From: an uncultured Acidobacteriaceae bacterium
GTDB taxonomy: Bacteria > Acidobacteriota > Terriglobia > Terriglobales > Acidobacteriaceae
NCBI GenBank assembly: GCA_903828675.1
Contig: CAIKND010000196.1
Span: 1-36,848 of the forward strand
DNA: 36,848 nt
Direction of reading: 5' to 3'
Shown here piece by piece: positions 1 to 6,777 of the stretch (position 1 is its first letter; each line of letters opens with the position of its first letter). The notes beneath the pieces are model-generated. The model searched no databases, had not been told where the DNA came from, and was given only the letters and a program-made list of their open reading frames with translations. The translations under genes were made by a program, and so were the position numbers.

Positions 1-1
1 C

Positions 2-646
2 ATCCGCGCCAAGGCTGAAGCTCAAGGGCGTCACAAGAAGCAGACCGGCGGTCACGGCCAGTTCGGCGATTGCAAAATCCGCATGGAGCCCATGCCCCGC
101 GGCGGCGGCTTCGAGTTTGCCAACGAGACCTTCGGCGGCTCGGTCCCTCGCAACTTCATCCCTGCCATCGAGAAGGGAATCGTCGAGTCCGCCGCCCGCG
201 GCTATCTCGCCGGCTTCCCCGTAGTCGACTACAAGGTCACCGTCTTCGACGGCAGCTATCACGATGTCGACTCCAACGAAATGTCCTTCAAGATGGCCGG
301 CCGCCTCGCCTTCCGCAAGGCCATGGAGTTATGCAAGCCCTGCCTGCTCGAACCCGTCATGAAGGTTGAAATCGAAGCCCCCGACGAGTTCGCCGGAACT
401 CTCATGGGCGACCTCAACAGCCGCCGTGGCCGCGTAGGCGGCATGGAGTCCAAGGGACGGACGACAGTCATCAACGCCCAGGTCCCCATGGCCGAAATGC
501 TGACTTACGGAACCCTACTAACTTCCATGACTCAAGGAAAGGGAAGCTACCGCATGGAAATGGACCACTACGACATAGTCCCCCAGTTAGTAGCCGACAA
601 AATCCTAGCCAACGCCAAACGACCTGTAGAAGAAGAGGAAGAGTAG
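2..646 (+). CDS. Elongation factor G-like protein (EF-G2 type), C-terminal part, 5' truncated
   Basis: The reading frame is open from base 2 to a TAG at 644-646, so the window cuts off the GTPase half of the gene. The visible ~214 residues cover EF-G domains IV and V. Near the start is the domain IV signature TGGHGQFGD, followed by GYLAGFPVVDYKV, DGSYHDVDSNE and the domain V stretch GDLNSRRGRVGGME. EF-G drives ribosome translocation with GTP. The tail differs from canonical FusA (for example LTYGTLLTSMTQGKGSY and an acidic EEEEE end) and resembles the paralogous EF-G2 group, whose cellular role is less clear. No str-operon neighbours (rpsL, rpsG, tuf) are visible downstream, which also favours a paralogue. 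Family assignment is secure; the paralogue subtype is inferred. Confidence 0.9.
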   Translation: MRAKAEAQGRHKKQTGGHGQFGDCKIRMEPMPRGGGFEFANETFGGSVPRNFIPAIEKGIVESAARGYLAGFPVVDYKVTVFDGSYHDVDSNEMSFKMAGRLAFRKAMELCKPCLLEPVMKVEIEAPDEFAGTLMGDLNSRRGRVGGMESKGRTTVINAQVPMAEMLTYGTLLTSMTQGKGSYRMEMDHYDIVPQLVADKILANAKRPVEEEEE

Positions 647-667
647 CGACCCACGACTGCGGTTAAT

Positions 668-705
668 TGCCCCCAAGCCTCGTTGGAGAGGAGAGCTTGG
701 GGGCA
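668..705 (+). terminator. Hairpin downstream of the EF-G-like gene
   Basis: An 11-bp perfect inverted repeat (TGCCCCCAAGC at 668-678 with its complement at 695-705, 16-nt loop) starts 22 bases after the stop codon. There is no clear T-run after it, so it may be a weak terminator or an mRNA 3'-end stabiliser. Confidence 0.5.
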
Positions 706-795
706 CAATCTCCCGAAAATGGAAATTTGCCCTTCTCTATTTGCTCAAGCCAGATCGTTTAGTATCAACAAACCCAAGAACATATAGGAGAACAA

Positions 796-1893
796 ATGAA
801 GACGATTTCTGTTTTCAACAACAAGGGCGGCGTTGGCAAGACCACACTGACCTTTCACCTTGCCCACGCACTCGCATCCCTAGGGCACAAGACTCTCATT
901 ATCGATCTTGATCCTCAATGCAATTTATCCATCTTGGCGATGGAGGAGGAGGCCATCCATAAAATCTGGGAGCCAGAAGACGACTTCATTGACGATTTCC
1001 AGCAATCGCGTAACAAGATGCCGAATACTGCCTTCGATGAACTCCTGTCATCGCCTCGATCTATTCACTTTCTCCTGAAGCCAACGGAAGATGGGACTGA
1101 CGAATTGCCAAAGCTCTCCCCGCCCCGCCCTATCGCGACGAATCTAGATCTCCTCCCCGGGCGTTTGACAATGCATATGTATGAAGACAAGATCGCGGGA
1201 CGGTGGAGTGATGTCTACCAAGGGGATCCGCTTGCGATTCGTACTGTCACGAGAATCCGCCAATTAGCTCATAACTACTCCGAACTCTTTTCCTACAAGT
1301 TTGTCATTATGGACACGTCTCCAAGCCTCGGCACACTAAACAAGGTAGTTATATCAACAACTGACGGGTTTCTTATCCCTTGTATGCCTGATATGTTCTC
1401 CCTTTACGGAGTCAGAAATATAGGAAATGCCCTCACAAACTGGAAGAAGCAATTTGACATTATCTACAGTCTCCTATCAACCGAGAAACGAAAGAACTTT
1501 CCAGAGAATTACGTACGACTGCTGGGTTTTACTATTTACAACGCAAAGAAATACGCAGGGACAAATGAGTGGGATCTTGCTGTTGGCCACTTTAACTACG
1601 CAAAGCAAATTCCTGGCGCGATCTCCAGATTTATTAGTAAGAACATCCGTGAACATCTCACGGAAGAAATGTTAGGCAATCCAATCGGTGGGAAGGCGAC
1701 GATGCATACTCACAACACCCTCCCCGGAATGGCTCAAAAGTACCACTGCCCAATCTGGAAGGTCCCTTCTCAGACTCTCGAGTCCTCCGACGCAACAACA
1801 GTTCAGGGAAACAGAGCCGTCTACGAGGCGACGCATCAGGCCTACGAGACCTTCGCCACGGACCTCTTGAAGCGGATGGAAACCTTAGGCTAG
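796..1893 (+). CDS. ParA/MinD-family P-loop ATPase
   Basis: A 365-residue ATPase of the ParA/MinD (SIMIBI) class. Residues 8-17 hold a deviant Walker A motif (NNKGGVGKTT, with both the signature lysine K10 and the P-loop K15). Residues 37-41 are the DLDPQ switch I/A' motif and residues 169-179 the Walker B segment FVIMDTSPSLG. No ParB gene, DNA-binding domain or parS-like repeat is visible. A GGAG ribosome site lies about 6 bases before the ATG. The gene is visibly more A+T-rich than the flanking genes, which suggests acquisition by transfer. It is followed after 28 bases by a RelA/SpoT-domain gene on the same strand, so the two are likely one unit. It could be a relic partition protein, but the partner suggests a sensor or regulator role; that is inference. 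Confidence 0.88.
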   Translation: MKTISVFNNKGGVGKTTLTFHLAHALASLGHKTLIIDLDPQCNLSILAMEEEAIHKIWEPEDDFIDDFQQSRNKMPNTAFDELLSSPRSIHFLLKPTEDGTDELPKLSPPRPIATNLDLLPGRLTMHMYEDKIAGRWSDVYQGDPLAIRTVTRIRQLAHNYSELFSYKFVIMDTSPSLGTLNKVVISTTDGFLIPCMPDMFSLYGVRNIGNALTNWKKQFDIIYSLLSTEKRKNFPENYVRLLGFTIYNAKKYAGTNEWDLAVGHFNYAKQIPGAISRFISKNIREHLTEEMLGNPIGGKATMHTHNTLPGMAQKYHCPIWKVPSQTLESSDATTVQGNRAVYEATHQAYETFATDLLKRMETLG

Positions 1894-1921
1894 TTACTTC
1901 ACTCCCATGGAGGGACTTTCG

Positions 1922-2608
1922 ATGTGTGACAATGGGACTACAGCAGCCGCAATCAGCGCCTATAAAGAGAAGGAATTTGAAATCTCCACTTTTCTGCTCG
2001 GCGTAACTACATGGTTCGAGAAGCACCCGAAACTTAGCTGCGCACCTTTCCCAGTCATACATTCAGTTAAGTCGCGAATGAAGAACCCGGACCATCTTCG
2101 AGAGAAAATTGCTAGGAAAGCGACTGAGGGAATCATTATAGACGGAGAGAATCTCTTCTCTCAAATCACAGACCTTGCAGGAGTTCGTGTCCTACATTTG
2201 CACTCAGAACAGTTTTGCGACATCCATAAGGAAATACTCTATAAGTCCAAAGAACTTGGAGATTGGTATATTGCAGAGCCCTTTAAGGCCTACACATGGG
2301 ATCCAGAGTCAACGAAGTTCTTTGAGAATTTGAAGATTGAAACTCACGTGAAGGCTAGCTACTACACGAGCGTTCATTACTTGATACGACCACGCCCCGA
2401 CTCTCCGATCTGCTGCGAAATTCAGGTTCGCACGCTGTTTGAGGAGATATGGGGAGAGGTCGACCACTCACTCAACTACCCGGTTCCTTGCTCCAGTGTG
2501 GCATGTCAAGAGCAACTACGGGTTCTCGCTAAGCTTGTTGGCGCAGGAAGCCGTCTCGTTGATTCAATCTATCGAAGCCTAGGCGAGCAGAATACCTCAC
2601 CATCCTAA
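1922..2608 (+). CDS. RelA/SpoT-domain protein (small alarmone synthetase-like)
   Basis: A 228-residue single-domain protein with the RelA/SpoT nucleotide pyrophosphokinase fold and no HD hydrolase, TGS or ACT domain. Visible motifs, in order: SVKSRMK (substrate-binding basic segment), ITDLAGVRVL (metal-binding Asp and the G-x-R signature), YYTSVHYLI (the Y-x-S-x-H G-loop) and EIQVRTLFEEIWGEVDH (catalytic Glu plus the conserved W-x-E-x-x-H). All key synthetase positions seem present, so it should transfer pyrophosphate to a nucleotide or possibly to tRNA, as toxSAS enzymes do. The start chosen is the second ATG: GGAGGG at 1909-1914 lies 7 bases before it and overlaps the first ATG at 1907. It is probably co-transcribed with the ParA-like gene. 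Whether it is a housekeeping alarmone synthetase or a toxic effector cannot be told from sequence. Confidence 0.87.
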   Translation: MCDNGTTAAAISAYKEKEFEISTFLLGVTTWFEKHPKLSCAPFPVIHSVKSRMKNPDHLREKIARKATEGIIIDGENLFSQITDLAGVRVLHLHSEQFCDIHKEILYKSKELGDWYIAEPFKAYTWDPESTKFFENLKIETHVKASYYTSVHYLIRPRPDSPICCEIQVRTLFEEIWGEVDHSLNYPVPCSSVACQEQLRVLAKLVGAGSRLVDSIYRSLGEQNTSPS

Positions 2609-2659
2609 ATCCGCGGATATGCCGGATGCCGCACGTCTGACCGACCATAAATCCCGGCT

Positions 2660-2687
2660 TCCCACATCTCGATCCTGAGATGTGGGA
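2660..2687. repeat. Palindromic hairpin (11-bp stem, 6-nt loop)
   Basis: CCCACATCTC at 2661-2670 pairs perfectly with GAGATGTGGG at 2677-2686, plus one more T-A pair. It lies 51 bases after the RelA/SpoT gene and has no T-run. A related but decayed sequence (TCGAGATGTAGGGGACGATA, 3761-3780) lies about 1.1 kb downstream, so this is more likely a dispersed palindromic repeat than a plain terminator. Confidence 0.6.
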
Positions 2688-2795
2688 GACGATCCCCTCC
2701 AATCCGCCATCCCAACCCACCCATTTCGAGCTAAAATCGTGAACTGTGTAACGATCTCCCGCTGACCCGCACTATGGCTACAACAGGAGGCACGC

Positions 2796-3155
2796 ATGAG
2801 CGCCACATTAACTCCCTCTGTCCCATCCAAATTGCAGTCCATCACCCAAAACCTCACCCTGCCCGCGTTGCAGTGGGCGGTCGGCACCGTACATGAAATC
2901 CTGGTTCAGCCCGGGGAAAACTTCTACGTCTTCTCCGTGCGCCAGGCCAACAACAGCACAGTGTTCTTGCGCATTGCAGATCCCCACACCGGAGCGCCGC
3001 TCAATGGCGTCCACGCGGAGAACCTGGTCTACGACATCATGAAGGAAGCCTATTTCCGCAACCTTCAGGTGCAGGTCGGCTATCGCGACTTCGGTCCCGA
3101 TCCCCAGGCCGGCATCGAGAAACTCGTCATCGATCGCGTCATCCTCACGCAGTAG
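2796..3155 (+). CDS. Hypothetical protein, 119 aa
   Basis: Not recognised. The ORF has a strong ribosome site (AGGAGG about 6 bases before the ATG) and G+C-rich third positions like the flanking chromosomal genes. The protein is soluble: no signal peptide or membrane segment is visible, and its central part alternates polar and hydrophobic residues as in a small beta-rich or alpha/beta domain (FYVFSVRQANNSTVFLRIAD). It ends just before a bidirectional hairpin terminator shared with the convergent DUF1569 gene. No functional partner is evident. Confidence 0.72.
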   Translation: MSATLTPSVPSKLQSITQNLTLPALQWAVGTVHEILVQPGENFYVFSVRQANNSTVFLRIADPHTGAPLNGVHAENLVYDIMKEAYFRNLQVQVGYRDFGPDPQAGIEKLVIDRVILTQ

Positions 3156-3191
3156 CAAGCTTCTGGGCCCGCGTCCCCATCACCGCCTGCC

Positions 3192-3224
3192 AACAGAGTG
3201 GGCGCACCATGCGCCCACTCTGTT
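3192..3224. terminator. Bidirectional hairpin terminator between convergent genes
   Basis: A 15-bp perfect inverted repeat (AACAGAGTGGGCGCA at 3192-3206 and its complement at 3210-3224) with a 3-nt loop. It sits between the ends of two convergent genes (3155 and 3227). T-runs are short on both sides. Confidence 0.7.
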
Positions 3225-3226
3225 CC

Positions 3227-3679
3227 CTACACCCCAAACTGCCGCAGATGATGATCCACATGCTTGTACATCAGCGTGGCCCACTCCTGCGGCGTCAAGC
3301 GGCCAAAGAAGCTATGCGGATGCTTGGTGCACCCCTCTGGCCCCAGCTTGGCGAACCGGTCCACCAATCCGATAAAACGCTCCCGTTCCTTTCGCAGGTC
3401 CCGTTCATCAGCTATCAAAAGACTCTTCGCGGTCGGCGCATTGCGGCGCATCGGCTTGTCGTCCCCGAGCAACATCGGCTTCACAATTCGCCCCAGGATG
3501 CGCCCGACGACCATGCGAGGTGGAACCGTGTCTCCTACCGCCCACTCCAGGCCGGCCGAGCAGTGCGCCAGCGCCTGCGGTGCACTCATCTTGCCCCATT
3601 GCCGCTCGCAGTCTGGTCCCAGGCGCGCCGCCCGCTCTTTCACATCTTCCACCGTCGCTGCTTCATAAAGATTCTTCAT
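3227..3679 (-). CDS. DUF1569 family protein (DinB-like fold)
   Basis: A 150-residue protein matching the DUF1569 pattern: QWGKMSAPQALAHC near the N terminus, where the DinB-like superfamily puts its first metal-ligand histidine, and HPHSFFGRLTPQEWATLMYK followed by HVDHHLRQFGV at the C terminus, with further histidines. These proteins are predicted four-helix bundles related to DinB/YfiT metal-dependent enzymes, often thought to be thiol-S-transferase-like; no specific reaction is established for this group. The ATG has a GGAGGG ribosome site about 9 bases upstream on the minus strand. It is a single gene, convergent with the 119-residue gene. Confidence 0.82.
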   Translation of the reverse strand: MKNLYEAATVEDVKERAARLGPDCERQWGKMSAPQALAHCSAGLEWAVGDTVPPRMVVGRILGRIVKPMLLGDDKPMRRNAPTAKSLLIADERDLRKERERFIGLVDRFAKLGPEGCTKHPHSFFGRLTPQEWATLMYKHVDHHLRQFGV

Positions 3680-3934
3680 GCTAACAGTCCCTCCAGTAGA
3701 GTCTGCCTATACAAACTTGGATCATAAACTCTCATTCGCCCAGTGCCCCACGCCTGGATTTCGAGATGTAGGGGACGATAGCCGCTCCACTCGCGGGTAC
3801 TCAGTAAACTCGGGCAGATCCTTCCCATCAACCCCTTGAGATCATTTGCAGGCCCGGATTAGACCTCGCGCCGCTCAGAAAAAACAGCTATATTCGTATA
3901 TTATTGAAGCTAAATACCTTATGCGCAATTCAAA
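3680..3934. other. Non-coding stretch with a decayed palindrome
   Basis: No gene is supported here. 3743-3780 holds a decayed relative of the hairpin at 2660-2687, and 3880-3934 is markedly A+T-rich, leading into the dispersed element that starts at 3935. Confidence 0.5.
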
Positions 3935-4105
3935 CTGCAGATAATTACCCTTCATTGGCGCACAATTGAAGTATGAAGTCAGAACAAGCCACAGAGAGAC
4001 TACTCGCCGATTCCAAAGCCACACAAGCTCCAGTCTTAATGGACCCCAAGGCAAGGATTACCCCCTCCTCCCTACCCACCCCTCCCTACCCACCCCCCCT
4101 CCTGG
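3935..4105 (+). repeat. Dispersed element, copy A: 32-nt conserved core plus C-rich tract
   Basis: The core at 3935-3966 begins CTGCAGATAATTA and ends CATTGGCGCACAAT. It matches 28 of 32 positions of an inverted copy at 34519-34550. In both copies an ATG starts exactly 6 bases after the core. About 90 bases further on is a pyrimidine tract (4061-4102) that includes a 14-bp exact tandem repeat (TCCCTACCCACCCC at 4069-4082 and 4083-4096). Its complement carries at least six G-runs of three or more and could form a G-quadruplex. GATAAT at 3940-3945 resembles a -10 box. Confidence 0.7.
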
Positions 4106-4206
4106 CTACCTTGTTTCACTGCTTCTTCAAGGTCGGGAGAGTATGGATGCTTCGGAGTCGGTCGAGGGCGGTTACAAAAGGAGCAACCATGCGTGAATCG
4201 CTCTAG
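3973..4206 (+). CDS. Possible small protein within dispersed element copy A (77 aa)
   Basis: The ORF begins at the ATG placed 6 bases after the conserved core, the same position as the ATG of the 43-residue ORF in copy B. The translation has a Pro-rich centre (LPTPPYPPP) from the C-rich tract, then a less convincing tail. An overlapping frame (3966-4196) also reads through and gives DYPLLPTHPSLPTPPP, so this copy may be frameshifted. There is no convincing ribosome site. Coding status is uncertain. Confidence 0.25.
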   Translation: MKSEQATERLLADSKATQAPVLMDPKARITPSSLPTPPYPPPLLATLFHCFFKVGRVWMLRSRSRAVTKGATMRESL

Positions 4207-4367
4207 CGCCGCAGGTAGAACGGGAAGACGATAAGCAGGGCAAAGCCGATGGCCACTGCCAAGGCCAGCGCAATCAAGCTATAGATCAGCACCAGATTCG
4301 GCCCTTTGGCGGGCCTGTCGTCCGCGGCCGCTTCCGACTCGGCAGGCGGCCACTCGGCATTACTCAT
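4203..4367 (-). CDS. Small single-pass membrane protein, 54 aa
   Basis: Starting at the ATG at 4365-4367, the product is a 54-residue protein: an acidic, Ala-rich head (EWPPAESEAAADD), then one strongly hydrophobic segment (LVLIYSLIALALAVAIGFAL) and a basic end (YLRR). The ATG lies inside the last codons of the MacB-like permease (8-base overlap), a layout typical of translational coupling, so the two are probably made together. It may be an accessory subunit of the transporter. The longer frame starting upstream at 4460 has no membrane-protein logic and lies inside the permease, so it was not used. Family unknown. Confidence 0.55.
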   Translation of the reverse strand: MSNAEWPPAESEAAADDRPAKGPNLVLIYSLIALALAVAIGFALLIVFPFYLRR

Positions 4368-5634
4368 ATTTAAGAGCCTCAACCGGGTCCAGTTGCGCGG
4401 CGCGCGTTGCGGGAACTGTGCCGAAGATGACGCCCACCAAGGTAGCTGCGGTAAGCGCAATCACAACCGACCAGGCAGAGATGGGCAGGTTGTAATCGGT
4501 GAAGAAGCGAATCGACAAGGGCACAGCCATCCCAACAATTGTGCCCACAACTCCGCCGGTGAGCGAAATGATGATAGCCTCGGCAAGAAACTGGAGCCTG
4601 ATTTCGCGGTAGGTAGCGCCGAGAGCCTTGCGAATGCCGATTTCGCGGATGCGGGCGCGCACGTTGGCCAGCATGATGTTCATGATGCCCACGCCGCCAA
4701 CCGCCAGGGTGACAGCCGCTACCAGAACCAGAACGGCGGTGAGCGCATTGGCGATTTGCGCCGCCATAGTCAGCAGTTCCTTGAGCGTTTGCGCTTTGTA
4801 GACCGAGTTAGGCCGGTGGCGCGACTGGACAATGCGCACGATATCTTTTGCCGCGTCGGGCACCATGTCCATGCTACGCATGGAAAAGTAGATCTGGTTC
4901 ACGCGTTCTGTCCCGGTAAAGTAGCGGGCCACGGAATAGGGAATCAGGATGGTCTGGTCGGCGATCTCCGACTGGCCAAAGTCGTCCACGCTCTCCTTGA
5001 ACACTCCGATGATGGTGAAAGGGATGCCGGTGATCTCGAAGGTCTGGCCTGCGGCCGCATCCGTACTGCCGTAGCGTTCTTTGGCGAACATCTCGGTTAC
5101 CACTGCGCACTTGAGATGTGCCGAGTCGTCGGTATCGTCGAGAAAGCGGCCGACGGTCACAATCAGATTGCGGATGCCGAGGTATTGGGGGCTGACGCCG
5201 AGCACCAGCGTGTCCTTGACCACGCCGCCGCCAAAGCTGATGCGGTCGTGCATTTCCAGCACCGGGGATGAGTACATTACGCCGGGCAACTGCGCATTCA
5301 CGGCCTTCTCGTCTTCTCGGGTAAGGTAGTCGTTGTAGCGGACGCGCTCGGCAGCCGTGGTGCCTCCGCCCGCATACTCCAACTCCACGGAATTGGTGCC
5401 GATCTTCTGGATCAGTTCCTGTACGTACTGCTTGCCGGTCATGCCGATGGTAACGACCAGAATTACGGAAGCGGTCCCGATAACCATGCCCAGCGCAGTG
5501 AGCGCAAAGCGCATCTTGCTGGCGCGGAAGCTGTCGATGGCCAGCTTTAGAATCTCGCTCAGCAGCATGGTGCGGCGGGCGCTCAGCAGCGTCTGCTCAA
5601 AAGTGCTCGGCTTGACCTGGACGATCGGAGTCAT
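4360..5634 (-). CDS. MacB-like ABC transporter permease (FtsX domain)
   Basis: A 424-residue permease of the MacB/LolC type. One N-terminal membrane helix follows FRASKMRFALTALGMVIG; then comes a ~220-residue periplasmic MacB-PCD domain; then three C-terminal helices of the FtsX domain, with the cytoplasmic motif REIGIRKALGA and the ending PATRAAQLDPVEALKYE. Such permeases work with a separate or fused ATPase to move peptides, lipoproteins or drugs mechanically across the envelope. No ATPase gene is in the window. The start at 5634 was preferred over 5793 because AAGGA lies just upstream and the extra 53 residues are low-complexity and basic, unlike this family. It lies 213 bases after rsmA on the same strand and overlaps the small membrane protein at its 3' end. 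Confidence 0.85.
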   Translation of the reverse strand: MTPIVQVKPSTFEQTLLSARRTMLLSEILKLAIDSFRASKMRFALTALGMVIGTASVILVVTIGMTGKQYVQELIQKIGTNSVELEYAGGGTTAAERVRYNDYLTREDEKAVNAQLPGVMYSSPVLEMHDRISFGGGVVKDTLVLGVSPQYLGIRNLIVTVGRFLDDTDDSAHLKCAVVTEMFAKERYGSTDAAAGQTFEITGIPFTIIGVFKESVDDFGQSEIADQTILIPYSVARYFTGTERVNQIYFSMRSMDMVPDAAKDIVRIVQSRHRPNSVYKAQTLKELLTMAAQIANALTAVLVLVAAVTLAVGGVGIMNIMLANVRARIREIGIRKALGATYREIRLQFLAEAIIISLTGGVVGTIVGMAVPLSIRFFTDYNLPISAWSVVIALTAATLVGVIFGTVPATRAAQLDPVEALKYE

Positions 5635-5847
5635 GTGGTCCTTAAGTACAAGATGCGCCGGCAGGCCCGATGGCTTCCGGAATCGAGGTTTACTGCTATG
5701 CGCGAGCCTGCGCCGTGGCAGAACCGCTTCTAAATAGCTTACTCGCCCGGCGGCAGTACGAGGAAACGCAAGCGATGATTCTGGAGCCGGCATCCGGACG
5801 GAGCAGCGCCGGTGGATTTTGAGCGCTACGGTTTTGAAAGCGCCTGA

Positions 5848-6660
5848 TTAGATGCCGGTTGAGGCAATTCTCTCCACCTCGAGGCTGCGCCAGAGTGCGG
5901 CCAGCGACTCGATGGGCAGAGCCTCGGCGCGCGCATGGGGATCAATTCCCGCTTGCGCCATTGCTGCCGCCGCCACCTTGGGCGTAATGCCTGCGGCGCG
6001 CAAATTATTGGCCAGTGTCTTGCGCTTCTGCGCAAAGGCCTTGCGCACAAAAGGCGTAAAGGTGGCTTCTTCAACGCCGAGATCCACAAAGCGCGGAGCA
6101 AACCGCCACCGGAAGACCGTGGAATGCACGTCGGGCGGTGGCGCAAAAGCCTCCGGCGGCAGTGTGAAAAGCCGCTCGACCGTTCCATACATCTGCACGG
6201 TGACCGACAGCAGGCCATAGTCCCGCGAGCCGGGCCCGGCGGTGATCCGATCGGCCACTTCCCGCTGCACCATAAGCACTGCGACCTCAAGCGCGGCCTG
6301 GCTGGCTGCGAGCTTGAGCAGAATCTGCGAGGTGATGTAGTAGGGCAGGTTGCCCACCACACGCAGGCGCTCACCGGCCGCCTCTGAAGCTGCGGCAAAG
6401 TCGAAATGCAGCACGTCCTGCTCGACTACCGTGACCTTGTCCGGCGAAAAACCCGCCTGCAGCCATATCGCCAGCTCGTGGTCCAGTTCGACGGCCAGCA
6501 CGTGGCCGGCTCTCGCGGCCAGGGCGCCGGTGATGGCGCCGCCGCCGGGGCCGATCTCGACTACGGTGCGGCCCGAGATGTCGCCGAGAGACGCGGCGAT
6601 CCGCTCGATGGCCTCCGTATCGTTGAGAAAGTTCTGTCCGAGCTTGGGCTTGGTGGGCAT
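5848..6660 (-). CDS. rsmA: 16S rRNA dimethyladenosine transferase RsmA/KsgA
   Basis: A 270-residue SAM-dependent methyltransferase that dimethylates two adjacent adenines near the 3' end of 16S rRNA during 30S maturation. Signatures: KLGQNFL at the N terminus, the SAM-binding VEIGPGGGAITGAL loop (about residues 34-47), the acidic VAVELD-type strand (LAVELDHEL) and the catalytic NLPYYITS motif (about residues 104-111). The C-terminal helical domain is present and length is normal. The ribosome site is weak. The gene is divergent from the sulfatase, with 117 bases between start codons. Confidence 0.96.
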   Translation of the reverse strand: MPTKPKLGQNFLNDTEAIERIAASLGDISGRTVVEIGPGGGAITGALAARAGHVLAVELDHELAIWLQAGFSPDKVTVVEQDVLHFDFAAASEAAGERLRVVGNLPYYITSQILLKLAASQAALEVAVLMVQREVADRITAGPGSRDYGLLSVTVQMYGTVERLFTLPPEAFAPPPDVHSTVFRWRFAPRFVDLGVEEATFTPFVRKAFAQKRKTLANNLRAAGITPKVAAAAMAQAGIDPHARAEALPIESLAALWRSLEVERIASTGI

Positions 6661-6777
6661 GGGCTTATTTGATGGTAGTTGAACGGAGCGGCCGGTACGG
6701 TGGGGCAGAGATTAAAATGGCAGCGACAGTTTTTGACCGCGTCCTATGTGCGCGAGATGTCAACGGAGGTTCGACAA

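Noticed and set aside
4306..5271. 321-residue plus-strand ORF opposite the ABC permease
   Set aside because: The permease has clear family motifs; this His/Gly/Asp-rich translation is an antisense by-product of G+C-rich codons.
5635..5793. N-terminal extension of the ABC permease frame
   Set aside because: The extra 53 residues are low-complexity and basic with no ribosome site; the ATG at 5634 fits family length.
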